From: Anaeramoeba ignava
Taxonomy: Eukaryota; Metamonada; Anaeramoebidae
DNA: 64,000 nucleotides
Direction: 5' to 3'
Assembly (NCBI GenBank): GCA_028826165.1
Contig: JAPDFW010000033.1
Span: 248,001-312,000 of the forward strand
The notes under the pieces were generated by a model. It did no database searches, was not told the origin of the DNA, and was given only the letters and a program-made list of their open reading frames with translations. Made by a program: the position numbers and the translations under genes. Each line of letters begins with the position of its first letter. Within the stretch, counting starts at the first letter, position 1. Positions 22,601 through 34,800 of this stretch are shown here, one piece after another.

Positions 22601-23901
22601 TAATCATTATTGTATTGTTTTCAATACTAAAAATAAATAAATATAAATATATATAAATATAAATAAAAATATAAAAACAAAAATAAACCTTATTGGTTTT
22701 GAAACCCATTTGTCTTTATCTTTTATCCTTGCATTAAAGTTTAAAGTTTGGGATTGTGGACTAAATTTAAATTTATTATTAAAATTATTAAATTTTATTA
22801 TTAAAATTATTAATTTTATTATTAAATTTATTATTAAAATTATTATTAAAATTTTATTATTAAATTTATTATTAAATTTATTATTAAATTTATTATTAAA
22901 ATTATTATTAAAATTTATTATTAAAATTATTAAATTTATTATTAAAATTATTATTAAAATTATTATTAAAATTATTATTAAAATTATTATTAAAATTATT
23001 ATTAAAATTATTATTAAAATTATTATTAAATTTATTATTAAATTTATTATTTAAATTTATTATTAAAATTATTATTAAAATTTATTATTATTAAAAATTA
23101 TTATTAAATTTATTATTAAAATTTATTATTAAAATTATTATTAAAATTTATTATTAAAATTATTAAAATTATTATTAAAATTATTATTAAAATTTATTAT
23201 TAAAATTATTATTAAAATTTATTATTAAAATTTATTATTAAAATTATTATTAAAATTATTATTAAAATTATTATTAAAATTATTATTAAATTTATTATTA
23301 AATTTATTATTAAAATTATTATTAAAATTATTATTAAAATTATTATTAAAATTATTATTAAAATTATTAAATTTATTAAAATTATTTTTATTATTTAAAA
23401 TTAATTTGAAATGGTTGAATGATCTAATAAATACCGTTTTTTGGAAGTTTTAATCTTAAGAGAAGAATATTTATAAGAATTTTTAGATTTAGTAGGTTTA
23501 GAAATAGAAGAAAAGGAAGAATTAAGATCAGGATTTGGACTTGAAAGAATAGAAATTAAATAAAGAAAATCAACAACACGTGTCATATTTTTATTATATA
23601 AAAGATCTTGTGGTTCAAATAAATTTTGACGCTTCATTTGAAATGTTGATTTACAAGCATCAAGAAAATTTTGAATATTTTCTTTGAAAATTAAATCAGT
23701 ACTTGTTGTAACGCTTTTTAATTCTGTTGCGTTAGGTTGTATTTTATTTATTAAAGTACATAAAATTGCTCCAGTTTTTAATTCTTCTTGTAAATTGTTT
23801 TTGTTTAATTTGATTCCAAGTAATTCTTCAACCCATAATATAAACTGTGTTTGTTTTTCTTCCTGTGTTTTATTCCTTAAATTTGGTGGAAGAAAATTCA
23901 T
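19621..23901 (-). CDS. Calponin-homology / PH-like / coiled-coil protein
   Basis: A 1,032-residue, probably cytoskeletal protein. Inferred exons: 23435-23901, 22689-22760, 22305-22626, 20610-22182 and 19621-20285; the total is an exact multiple of three with matching phases. Residues 1-130 form a type-3-like single calponin-homology domain (QFILWVEELLGIKL, LKTGAILCTLINKI, FLDACK). The next 150 residues look like a PH fold (KDKWVSKPIS start, HPFRILETTF). A second PH-like unit follows (SELRIFHF to FEIKTPENHFYIFCHKK). Then come N/E dipeptide tracts (about 21340-21530) and three tandem SQKENQEKxNSILT units. The C-terminal 220 residues are predicted coiled coil, ending in a poly-Asn run. The first intron (22761-23434) is a 9-bp repeat array; reading through the 5' splice site would add ten codons and a stop, giving an alternative CH-only short form. 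A single CH domain plus PH suggests linking actin or microtubules to membrane; no ortholog recognised. Confidence 0.8.
20290..20600. repeat. AATTTT hexamer array with TTTTCAAAATGAA spacers
   Basis: Fills intron 20286-20609 of the CH/PH gene. Hexamer blocks are separated by about six copies of TTTTCAAAATGAATTTTAA. Confidence 0.88.
22768..23398. repeat. 9-bp ATTATTAAA array in CH/PH intron 1
   Basis: About 70 copies of a 9-bp unit (TTATTAAAA with TTATTAAAT and 10-bp variants). The length of nine keeps a minor open frame of I/L/N/K residues on the plus strand; this is not a gene. Confidence 0.92.
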
Positions 23902-24657
23902 TGAGAATTTGATATAATTAAATTTTTAAAAAAAATAACAAAAGAGAAAAAAAAAATGAATTTTTAATTTTTAAAAATAATTAAAAAATTTTGTTTTTTT
24001 TTTTTAGTTTTTAATTTTAAATTGCCGGTAAATTAAAATTAAAATTAAAATTAAAATTAAAATTAAAATTAAAATTAAAATTAATATTAAAATTAAAATT
24101 AAAATTAAAATTAAAATTAAAATTAATAAAATTAATAAAAGGGGATTAAATTCTATAAAAAGATTTTTTTTTTTTGGTTAATTTTTGAATATAGATCTTT
24201 TTTAAAGAAGAATAAAATTAAATTTAATTTTTTTCAATTTTTTTTGAATGGAATTTTAAATTTAAATTTAATTTTTAGTTTTGTTTCTTCTATTATAAAA
24301 AAAGAAGAAATTTTTTAAAAAAAGTAAACTAAAAAAAAAAAAGAAAGAAAATTAACTTAAATGAGGTTATAAAATCAAAATTAAAGAAGAAGAAAAAGTT
24401 GAAAAAAAAAAGTTGGAAAAAAGTTGGAAAAAAAAAATGGAATGAAAAAAAAAATTTTTAAAAAAAAAGTGAAAGGTTGGTTTTTTGAACACAACCAAAT
24501 CTCAAATTGTTTAAAACCTAACAGAATAAAAAACTGAAAGGTATAGAAAAGGAGTTGAAAAGAAGGAAGAAATTGAATAAACAGAATAAAAGAGAAATGA
24601 GAATGAAATGTAATTTTCATTTATGAATAGGAATTAGAAAAAAGAAGGAAAGAAAGA
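23902..24657. other. Intergenic region upstream of CH/PH gene
   Basis: 756 bp between the MMPL stop and the CH/PH start, both minus strand. It holds an AAAATT array at about 24030-24135 and long A/T runs; it should contain the CH/PH promoter and the MMPL 3' UTR. An 80-codon F/L-rich frame at 24381-24620 has no coding character. Confidence 0.6.
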
Positions 24658-27600
24658 TTAATCAGAATCTGAATTTAAGTTTTGGTCACTATCACTGTCA
24701 TTATCATTATCATTATCATTATCATTATCGTTGTCATTATCGTTGTCAATGTCATTTTCGTTATCATTTTTATCTTCTGAATTATCTTCATTATCATTTT
24801 TATCTTCTTGATCTTCATTATCATTTTTATCTTCATCATCTTTTTCATCATTTTCATCTTTTTCATCATTTTTATCTTTTTCATCTTTTTCATCTTTTTC
24901 ATCTTCATTATCTTTTTCATCATTATCATCTTCATCATCTTGTTCATCTTGTTCATATTGTTCATCTTCAAGTTTTTGATAAGCGAAATTTGCAGATTTT
25001 TCTTTATCATCATCAACAACATAAGTTTCTTTATCATCAGGGTTTCCAGATTCCCAAAGAGGAGTTTTTTCAGAAGGCACATCAGAATCAGTTTTAGGGG
25101 GTTTAGGGGTATGTTTAGCAGGCCACCAATTCAATTTTCCAAAGAGAGCCATGATAGCAGGAACCATAAGAGTACGCACAACAAAAGTGTCGACAAGAAC
25201 ACAGAAACAGAACATGAAACCGAACTCAGTAAGAGTAGTGATTCGTGAGAAGAAAAGACCTGCGAAGGCAATAGCCATGATGATCCCAGCAGCAGTGATG
25301 ATCCCACCAGTCATGAATACACCATCAATAATGCACTCACGATCTGTCATCAAACCGGTTTTCTTGTTTTCATAAATTCGTGAGAAAAGAAAGATGTCGT
25401 AATCCATACCGAATCCAACAAGAACACTGAAACTGAGAACAGGAACAAGCCAGTACATGGAATGAACATCTTTGAGATAATGAACAAGCCAGCCGAAAGA
25501 ATCGTGCTGATAGACAATAACACCAAACCCGTAGATCCAGAGAAGACTGAAGCTGATTGTGAAGATAAGACGGACAGGGACAATGAGAGAACGGAATGCA
25601 GAGGAAGAAATAATGAAAACAATTGCTGCGGTAATGGATATAATGTAAGGGAAGAGCTGGTAAACGCGAGAAACAGCATCGATTTGATCTGTTGTCCCGC
25701 GGAAGAAATAATAGTTGTATTTCAGATTCTTGTTGGATACCAAGTTTCGGATCTTGTGAGTAAAGTCCTGCGTTCTGTATCCGAAGGGATCGAAATTGGG
25801 AATGATATCGAAGTATGCGCCTGTGCCGTTGTCGCAATACATCGAGAAGAGATAACGATATGCATTTCCAGTCTGAGTGAAATACAACGGAAAGGAAGGA
25901 TCAAACTCCATTCCGTAGGCCATTGTGTAATCAAGAGGTGATCCCTCGAGAAAACTGACGCCAATAATATCTGTGGCATCAATTCCTGTTATCGACACAA
26001 TATCATTCAGAACAGTTGCTGTCTCAGTGAAAAACTCTTGTGTGAAAATGTAACTGTTGTCCTTCGTTGTTGCAAGGAGTGAAAAAGGTGCGGCAATTCC
26101 TGGAGTGAAAACAGATGCCATTGTGTTGTATCTTTTCAATGATTCTGTATTTCGCGGGAAAATTTGCATATTGTCGATTGTCCATGTGAGTTTGGGAACT
26201 TGAATAATAAAAGGGATTGTGAGAGCAAAAATAATAATCAAGATGACAATCGCCCATTTTTTGTTTGTTGAGATTGTTGCAGAGCGTTTCCAGAAGGGTT
26301 GTTTGAGTTTAGGAGCCTCAGCATCTGGGTTTGTGCTTGGAATTGGAGGACGTGCACCGAGAAGAACAACATCAGGATTATTTGTATGGTGACCGGTTGT
26401 TGGGGTGTATTGTTGTTCATCAGGTGCGCGTTTATGTTTGCGGATATGCCCATTGACCATTGTATCAAGCTCCCAGATCTCGTCTTGGTCAAGATTCGCC
26501 TCGAGAAGTTGCTGTTGCCGCTCGATAGAACGCGCGTTTGGATTAACACCTGTTTGGCTCATTGTGTCGTTGAAAACGCTCATTGTGTCGTTGTACTGGC
26601 TCAGTGTGTCATTGTACTGACTCACTGTGTCGTTCATTTGACTTACTGTGTCATTCATCTGACTGAAATTATCGTTCATCTGGCTCATTGTGTCGTTCAT
26701 TGGAGTGAAATTTTCGTTCACACTCGTATTCTCTCCATCGATCTCCTTCCCAATAACTTCGGGCAATGCCGTGTATTTGGCTTTTTTTTCGTGAATTTTT
26801 TGGTATCTTCTCAGCTTCGCTTTGTCTTTTTTGCGCATGAGTTCAAAAGTGGAAAAAAATTTCTTGAACACGAAAAGTAGCGCAGGTGTCAGGGTCATGT
26901 TAACGATAATAACAGAAACAACAGAGAGCGAAGCAGCGACACCAAGGGAACGGATCATATCAAGAGGGAAAAACGCAAGGCCGATGAACGAGATGACGAG
27001 AATAAACCCACTGAGAGTGATAATGCGGCCCGAGTAGTGGCACATCTCGTAAATTGCGTAGAAATGGCGGTGGCCTGTAAGAAGACTTTCCTTAAAACGA
27101 GCGAGAAGAAACAGGGAGTAATCAATACTTGTTGCGATGATAAGGGACATCATGACGCTTGGGGTAAAAGTTGCGACGTTCCAGACATTTTTCGCAAGGG
27201 GTTCCATAATCATAAAACTAGTCGCAATAGAAACACCAACGGACAATAAGGGGAGAACAACGAACTTGAAACTTCTTAAGATAATACAAAGAACAATGAC
27301 AGCTAGAGGGATTGATATGCCATCCATAACCATCATGTCCTTGGCCGTCTGCGCGATGATATCCTGGAGAAGCACGGAGAAACCAACAAGACCGACCTTC
27401 ATTCCGCCGTTCCCGTTATCGTGAATATAGCTATTGACATGATCCTGGATGTGGTCGTTGAAATCGAATATGTTTGAGAAACTGGTGTCGATGCTCGTCA
27501 TCCTGAAGAACATATTTTTTCCATCGGGAGTTATAAATTCCTGCTGAAGATCGGTTAAGTTATCTTTCTCTTCTGAAAATGTCCAGTAGCCTTGAAAATC

Positions 27601-27930
27601 CGCCAAATACAATTTACCGCCATCAACAGTGTATTTCGTTGCGAAATCGGAAATCGAAAATTCAAGCCCTTTTGTCCAGTTTGTGATTGTTGTTTCGTCC
27701 GATTGAATGAATACTATTGTGTCTTGTCCATCATCAGGTGGAAATCTTTTGTTAAATTGCTTCTTTGCTTCATATCCTGGTGTTCCTTTTGGTGCTAATA
27801 ACGTTAAATTTGTTTCGCCGATTAGTTTGAATCCAATAAATACTCCTAATCCTGCTATTATTAACCATGCACCTAATATAAAATACCTTGTTTTTTTTAT
27901 AAATTTAGCATATTTTATTCCAAAATACAT
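24658..27930 (-). CDS. MMPL-family RND transporter, intronless
   Basis: A 1,090-residue inner-membrane-type efflux or lipid transporter of the RND superfamily, single exon. Topology is the classic duplicated one: TM1 near residues 16-36, a large non-cytoplasmic loop, then TM2-6 (about 195-360). A cytosolic linker of about 210 residues follows, then TM7 (about 570-590), a second large loop and TM8-12 (about 770-960). Both proton-relay signatures are present: ATSIDYSLFLLARFKE in TM4 and GFGMDYDIFLFSRIYE in TM10, with the DY pair typical of MmpL proteins and not of Patched/NPC1 sterol-sensing domains. The linker carries about eight tandem NDTxSQx heptads (26560-26710). The last 120 residues are almost wholly D/E/K/N. 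Absence of introns, markedly higher G+C and a bacterial-type architecture suggest acquisition from bacteria followed by low-complexity additions; this is inference. Substrate unknown. Confidence 0.92.
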   Translation of the reverse strand: MYFGIKYAKFIKKTRYFILGAWLIIAGLGVFIGFKLIGETNLTLLAPKGTPGYEAKKQFNKRFPPDDGQDTIVFIQSDETTITNWTKGLEFSISDFATKYTVDGGKLYLADFQGYWTFSEEKDNLTDLQQEFITPDGKNMFFRMTSIDTSFSNIFDFNDHIQDHVNSYIHDNGNGGMKVGLVGFSVLLQDIIAQTAKDMMVMDGISIPLAVIVLCIILRSFKFVVLPLLSVGVSIATSFMIMEPLAKNVWNVATFTPSVMMSLIIATSIDYSLFLLARFKESLLTGHRHFYAIYEMCHYSGRIITLSGFILVISFIGLAFFPLDMIRSLGVAASLSVVSVIIVNMTLTPALLFVFKKFFSTFELMRKKDKAKLRRYQKIHEKKAKYTALPEVIGKEIDGENTSVNENFTPMNDTMSQMNDNFSQMNDTVSQMNDTVSQYNDTLSQYNDTMSVFNDTMSQTGVNPNARSIERQQQLLEANLDQDEIWELDTMVNGHIRKHKRAPDEQQYTPTTGHHTNNPDVVLLGARPPIPSTNPDAEAPKLKQPFWKRSATISTNKKWAIVILIIIFALTIPFIIQVPKLTWTIDNMQIFPRNTESLKRYNTMASVFTPGIAAPFSLLATTKDNSYIFTQEFFTETATVLNDIVSITGIDATDIIGVSFLEGSPLDYTMAYGMEFDPSFPLYFTQTGNAYRYLFSMYCDNGTGAYFDIIPNFDPFGYRTQDFTHKIRNLVSNKNLKYNYYFFRGTTDQIDAVSRVYQLFPYIISITAAIVFIISSSAFRSLIVPVRLIFTISFSLLWIYGFGVIVYQHDSFGWLVHYLKDVHSMYWLVPVLSFSVLVGFGMDYDIFLFSRIYENKKTGLMTDRECIIDGVFMTGGIITAAGIIMAIAFAGLFFSRITTLTEFGFMFCFCVLVDTFVVRTLMVPAIMALFGKLNWWPAKHTPKPPKTDSDVPSEKTPLWESGNPDDKETYVVDDDKEKSANFAYQKLEDEQYEQDEQDDEDDNDEKDNEDEKDEKDEKDKNDEKDENDEKDDEDKNDNEDQEDKNDNEDNSEDKNDNENDIDNDNDNDNDNDNDNDNDSDSDQNLNSDSD
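26560..26712 (-). repeat. Coding heptad repeat NDTxSQx in MMPL linker
   Basis: Eight or so 21-bp coding repeats, each reading NDT-M/V/L-SQ-M/Y. The units differ mostly at third positions and at residues 4 and 7, so they are not a recent slippage product and appear kept at protein level. Confidence 0.85.
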
Positions 27931-28339
27931 TTTTCTCTTTTGATTTGAAAAAAAAAAATAATTTTAATTTTTTTTTTGATTTTTTTTTGCTTTTTCAATA
28001 ATTTTTTTTTTTAATTTTTCTTTTAAATTTATGTTGAAAAACTAAAACTAAAACTAAAACTAAAACTATAAAAAATAATAAAATAAAAAGTTTTTCTAAT
28101 GCTTATTTGTTACTTTTTCATTTTTATTTTTATTTTAATTTTAATAAAAAAAAAAAAACTAATAATGTAAAAATTAGTTTAAATTTTATTTTAATTTAAT
28201 CTCTCCTTTCTCTTTTTTAATTTTATTTTTTAATTTTAATTTTGATCTTCTTTTTTTTTTTATATATAAAAAAAAATTAAAAAACTAAAAAATACGAATT
28301 TTTTTTTTAATCAATAATCTTAATTAAAATCTAAAATAA
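27931..28339. promoter_or_regulatory. Upstream region of MMPL gene
   Basis: About 400 bp of homopolymer-rich DNA before the satellite begins, including four tandem AAAACT hexamers (about 28038-28066). It should include the MMPL promoter; no specific element is identifiable. Confidence 0.45.
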
Positions 28340-31300
28340 GAATAGATTTGATTTAATATTTAATTTAAATTCTTTTTTAAAATGTATTTTATATTAAATA
28401 TTTATTATTAAAATTGATTAAAATAGATTTATTTATTTTTAAAAATTTGATTGAAAAATTGAATTAAAAATAATTAAATTTTTAATAGATTTGATTTAAT
28501 ATTTAATTTAAATTCTTTTTAAAATATATATTATATTAAATATTTATTATTAAAATTTATTAAAATAGATTTATTTCCTTTTTAAAAATAAATTAAAAAA
28601 TTGAATTAAAAATAATTAAATTTTTAATAGTTTTGATTTAATATTTAATTTAAATTCTTTTTAAAATGTATTTTATATTAAATATCTATTATTAATATTT
28701 ATTAAAATAGATTTATTTCTTTTTAAAAATAAATTAAAAATTGAATTAAAAATAATTAAATTTTTAATAGATTTAATTTAATATTTAATTTAAATTCTTT
28801 TTAAAATGTATATTATATTAAATATTTATTATTAAAATTGATTAAAATAGATTTATTTATTTTTAAAAATAAATTAAAAATTGAATTAAAAATAATTAAA
28901 TTTTTAATAGATTTGATTTAATATTTAATTTAAATTCTTTTTAAAATATATATTATATTAATTTTATTATTAAAATTGATTTAAATAGATTTATTTATTT
29001 TTAAAAATTAGATTAAAAATTGAATTAAAAATAATTAAATTTCTTAATAGATTTAATTTAATATTTAATTTAAATTCTTTTTAAAATGTATTTTATATTA
29101 AATATTTATTATTAAAATTGATTAAAATAGATTTATTTATTTTTAAAAATTTGATTAAAAATTGAATTAAAAATAATTAACTTTCTTAATAGTTTTGATT
29201 TAATATTTAATTTAAATTCTTTTTTAAAATGTATTTTATATTAAATTTATTATTAAAATTGATTAAAATAGATTTATTTCTTTTAAAAAATAAATTAAAA
29301 ATTGAATTAAAAATAATTAACTTTTTAATAGTTTTGATTTAATATTTAATTTAAATTCTTTTTAAAATGTATTTTATATTAAATATTTATTATTAATATT
29401 GATTAAAATATATTTATTTATTTTTAAAAATAGATTAAAAATTGAATTAAAAATAATTAAATTTTTTTAATAGATTTGATTTAATATTTAATTTATATTC
29501 TTTTTAAAATATATTTTATATTAAATATTTATTATTAAAATTTATTAAAATAGATTTATTTATTTTTAAAAATTGATTAAAAATTGAATTAAAAATAATT
29601 AAATTTTTAATAGATTTGATTTAATATTTAATTTAAATTCTTTTTAAAATATATATTATATTAAATATTTATTATTAATATTGATTAAAATTGATTTATT
29701 TCTTTTTAAAAATAAATTAAAAATTGAATTAAAAATAATTAACTTTTTAATAGTTTTGATTTAATATTTAATTTAAATTCTTTTTAAAATATATATTATA
29801 TTAAATATTTATTATTAAAATTTATTAAAATAGATTTATTTATTTTAAAAATTTGATTAAAAATTGAATTAAAAATAATTAAATTTCTTAATAGATTTGA
29901 TTTAATATCTAATTTAAATTCTTTTTAAAATATATATTATATTAATTTTATTATTAAAATTTATTAAAATAGATTTATTTCTTTTTAAAAATTTGATTAA
30001 AAATTGAATTAAAAATAATTAAATTTTTAATAGATTTGATTTAATATTTAATTTAAATTCTTTTTAAAATGTATTTTATATTAAATTTATTATTAATATT
30101 TATTAAAATAGATTTATTTCTTTTTAAAAATTAGATTAAAAATTAAATTAAAAATAATTAAATTTTTTAATAGTTTTGATTTAATATTTAATTTAAATTC
30201 TTTTTAAAATGTATTTTATATTAAATATTTATTATTAAAATTGATTAAAATTGATTTATTTCTTTTTAAAAATAAATTGAAAAATTAAATTAAATAATAA
30301 TTAAATTTCTTAATAGTTTTGATTTAATATTTAATTTAAATTCTTTTTAAAATGTATTTTATATTAAATATTTATTATTAATATTTATTAAAATTGATTT
30401 ATTTCTTTTTAAAAATAAATTAAAAATTGAATTAAAAATAATTAACTTTTTAATAGTTTTGATTTAATATTTAATTTAAATTCTTTTTAAAATATATATT
30501 ATATTAAATATCTATTATTAAAATTTATTAAAATAGATTTATTTATTTTTAAAAATTTGATTAAAAATTGAATTAAAAATAATTAAATTTCTTTTAATAG
30601 ATTTGATTTAGTATTTAATTTAAATTCTTTTTAAAATATATTTTATATTAAATATTTATTATTAATATTGATTAAAATAGATTTATTTATTTTTAAAAAT
30701 TAGATTAAAAATTGAATTAAAAATAATTAAATTTTTAATAGATTTGATTTAATATTTAATTTAAATTCTTTTTAAAATGTATATTATATTAAATATTTAT
30801 TATTAAAATTGATTAAAATAGATTAATTTCTTTTAAAAATTTGATTAAAAATTGAAATAAAAAATAATTAAATTTCTTAATAATTTTGATTTAGTATTTA
30901 ATTTAAATTCTTTTTAAAATATATTTTATATTAAATATTTATTATTAATATTTATTAAAATAGATTTATTTCATTTTAAAAATAAATTAAAAATTGAATT
31001 AAAAATAATTAAATTTTTAATAATTTTTGATTTAATATTTAATTTAAATTCTTTTTAAAATATATATTATATTAATTTTATTATTAAAATTTATTAAAAT
31101 AGATTTATTTCTTTTTAAAAATTAGATTAAAAATTGAATTAAAAATAATTAAATTTTTAATAGATTTGATTTAATATTTAATTTAAATTCTTTTTAAAAT
31201 GTATTTTATATTAAATATTTATTATTAAAATTTATTAAAATAGATTTATTCCTTTTTAAAAATTTGATTAAAAATTAAATTAAAAATAATTAAATTTTTA

Positions 31301-31780
31301 ATAGATTTGATTTAAATATTTAATTTAAATCCTTTTTAAAATATATATTATATTAAATATTTATTATTAAAATTTATTAAAATAGATTTATTTCTTTTAA
31401 AAAATAAATTGAAAAATTGAATTAAAAATAATTAAATTTTTAATAGATTTTGATTTAATATTTAATTTAAATTCTTTTTTAAAATATATTTATATTAAAT
31501 ATTTATTATTAATATTTATTAAAATAGATTTATTTATTTTTAAAAAATAAATTAAAAAATTGAATTAAAAAATAATTAAATTTCTTAATAGATTTGATTT
31601 AATATTTAATTTATATTCTTTTTTAAAATATATTTTATATTAAATATTTATTATTAAAATTTATTAAAATAGATTTATTTATTTTTAAAAATTTGATTAA
31701 AAAATTGAATTAAAAAATAATTAAATTTCTTAATAGTTTTGATTTAGTATTTATTATTAAAATTGATTAAAATAGATTTA
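28340..31780. repeat. Satellite array, about 25 copies of a 141-bp AT unit
   Basis: The anchor GATTTAATATTTAATTTA, or a one-base variant, recurs about 25 times between 28351 and 31741 at 137-146-bp spacing (mean about 141). Each unit also contains a TTCTTTTTAAAATATAT block, a TTATTATTAAAA block, the box AAAATAGATTTATT and the run TTGAATTAAAAATAATTAA. Copies differ by substitutions and small indels spread evenly, so the array is old or homogenised only slowly. It fills the divergent spacer between the MMPL and macroglobulin genes. No open frame survives. Confidence 0.95.
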
Positions 31781-31896
31781 TTAGAAAAAAGAAACAAATA
31801 CATCATCAATTAAGAAAAATATTTAAAAAGAATTTTTTTTCCTTTTTTTTCTTTTTTTCATTTTTTTTTTCCTTTTTTCTTTTTTTATAAAAAAAA

Positions 31897-34800
31897 ATGC
31901 TTTCAATCGAACAAATTTCAACAACACTTTTTGATAGCCAAAGATTTATTCCTTACATTTCACTTGATAAACAATTATATCAACCAGGAGAAAACATTTT
32001 CATTCGAGCAGTAGTTTTAAATTCTTTTACAAACGAACCATTAATTGATCCAAATGTATTAAATCAACTCAAAAATGCAAAAATCAAAATCAAAGATGCA
32101 AGAGATCAAACAGTTTTAGATGAAGATTTAAAATTGGATAATATCAAAGAAAGTAGTGTTTATTCATATTGTTGGAAAACAAATGATTCAACAAAAGGAG
32201 GAGAATATAAAGTGGTTATTTCTCATTTTATTTCTGATCAATTATTTTCATCTGAAAGAAAATTTGTTATTAGACCTTTTAGAATTCCAAGATTGAATAA
32301 GAACATTGAATTTCTTAAGCAAAGTTATTCAGCAAAAGATGAAGTTGAAGCTATTTTATCAGTTCAAAGAGTAGAAGGCGAAAATAATAAATTGGAGGAA
32401 ATTTCTGTTACTTATAAAGTCAAAAATGGATCTGATATTTTTAAATCTGGAACAAAAAATCTTGATTCAAAAGGAAAATTATTGATTAAATTTACTTTGC
32501 CTTCTAGAATCACTTCTGATGTTGTTTTGAATTGTATTATTAAGGATGGAGATGTTCAAGAAAATGCAGTTAAAAATGTTCCTGTTGTGAATTCAAAAAT
32601 TGATGTTAGTTTCTTTCCTGAAGGAGGAAATTTGGTTTATGGAATCAAATCAAGAGTTTATTTTGAAGCAACAAATGATATCAATGAACCAATTGATTTG
32701 GAAGCAGAATTAGTTTCTTCAAACAACGAAACAGTTAATCAAAATATCATTTTAAAGACCCAACATGAAGGAAGAGGATTTTTTGAATTTATTCCCCAAA
32801 ATGATAACAAATACTCTTTGAAAGTTATCAATCCAAAAAAAGATCCTGAATCAAAAATCGAATTACCTTATATCCTAAAAGAAGGAGTTTCAATGAAAGT
32901 TTTAAAACCCTCGTTTTCATTTGGAGAAGAAATTGAGATTGAAATGATTTCTTCTTATTCAGGAAATTTCAAAGTGGGATTATTTAAAAAGGAAATTGAG
33001 ATTGGACAAGAATTAGTATCAATTTCAGAGGATCAAAAATACAAACCAATTATTGTTAAAATTTCACCAAAAAATGAAAAATACCAACAAGGAATAATAA
33101 GAATAACAATTTACAAAATTGAACAACAAGAAAATCAAAAAATACTAATTATTCCAACAACAGAAAGATTAATATTTATTAAACAAAAAAGAGAGCTTAA
33201 TTTCAATATTAAACTTAATAAAGAATCTTACATTCCAGGCGAAAAAGTTGAAATGATTATTGAGACAAAAGATCAAAGCAATGAACCAATTAATTCAATT
33301 TGTGGAATAACAGTTACAGATAATTCAGTTTATGAAATGACTGAAAAAGCTGACCGAAATCCAAATTTGTTTTCTATGGTTCATTTAGAAAATGAAGTAT
33401 TAAAATTTCATGATTCTGAATCCTATCTTGATTTTAATGATGAAATTAGTCAAAGTATTTTTTATTATTTTATTATTTTTATATTTTTATTTAAAAATTA
33501 ATTTATTTTATTATTATTTTTATTAGAAAAACTTGATCTTTTACTTGGTATTCAAGGATGGAGAAATTTTGTTTTTTCAAGAACAATTCCAGATTATTTC
33601 AAAAATCAAGAGAAAATTATGAAAGCTTTTGTAATTCCTGAAAATATTATGAATTTCAAAATTAAATATGATCAAGAAACAATCTCTCTTTCTTGTGTTT
33701 CACAAACACCTTTAATCAAAATCAAAGAACTTATTGAAAAAGGATTTGATATTCCAATTTCATCCCAATATATTTTCAAACATAAGGAATATCTTTCAGG
33801 AAATGATAAATCGGTAAACGAATTTAAAATTGAACAAGATCAAGAACTCGAAGTTTTTGACTCAAGAAAATATGGAGAGAAAATATTCGTTAATGTTCTT
33901 GATATTGATTTGCTTTCGTTAGAATATGATCCAAATATCACAATTTCTTCTCTTAAAAAATATTTTGAAGAAAAGGAAGGAATGAAACAACAAAATCAAA
34001 CAATATTTTTCGAAAATGAAAAATTAGAAGATGATAAAGCATTAAATGATTATGGGATAAAACATGGAGATGTACTTAAAATGGATTTAAGTGAAATTAT
34101 GATTGAAATTTATGGTTCTAAATTTGAAACAATGAAAATTTTTATTGATCCCAAAGAAACTGTTGGAAAAGTGAAGCAAATTATTGAGGAAAAAGTAGGA
34201 TTCTTTCAAATTCAACAAAGATTCATTTTAGAACATGAAGATTTGGGAGATGATAAAACTCTTCAAGAAGTTAATATCAAGCATAAATCAAGAATATTGT
34301 TTATCCTTAACACAACAAAAAATTTAAAGATGAATGTGAAAATTCAATATTTTGAGAAAATTGTTGAATATGAGGTTTTTAATTATCAAAAAGTTGATGA
34401 TCTGAAAAAAAAGACTGTGGAAAGTTTCAAAATTCCTGAGAAAAAGCAACGCTTCTTTTTCCGTGAGAGAGAACTTGATAACTATTACGATTTCAAAACT
34501 GAAATGATTCCAAACAATTCACTTCTTCATTTAATTATGGATGAAGATTTTAATAAAAATTTGAAATTAACTATAAAAAACAAATCCAAAAATGAAGAAT
34601 ATCAAGTTAAAACAAAATTTGGAACAACACTTGAAGAATTAAAAGAAATTATTGAAAAAAAAGTGGGAATTAGAGAAAACAAACAAATGATTTTCTTCAA
34701 TGAAAAAATTCTTGATGATTTAGACAAAAAATTGATTTTCTATTTTATCAACAATGGAGATGCTATTCATGTTTTAGAAAATACAAATCAGAAGCCCTAT

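Noticed and set aside
22710-23054. Plus-strand frame rich in Ile/Leu/Lys
   Set aside because: Product of the 9-bp ATTATTAAA repeat within an intron of the CH/PH gene.
24658-27930. Patched/NPC1-type sterol-sensing transporter
   Set aside because: The DY-containing TM4/TM10 motifs and overall length fit MMPL; the sterol-sensing and cysteine-rich lumenal features of Patched/NPC1 are absent.
24808-27943. Several plus-strand frames of 70-193 codons opposite the MMPL gene
   Set aside because: Shadows of a GC-richer coding region; the minus frame has transmembrane topology and family motifs, the others do not.
28340-31780. CRISPR-like or LTR interpretation of the spaced repeats
   Set aside because: The whole 141-bp unit repeats in tandem with no unique spacers, no terminal repeats and no coding; it is a satellite.
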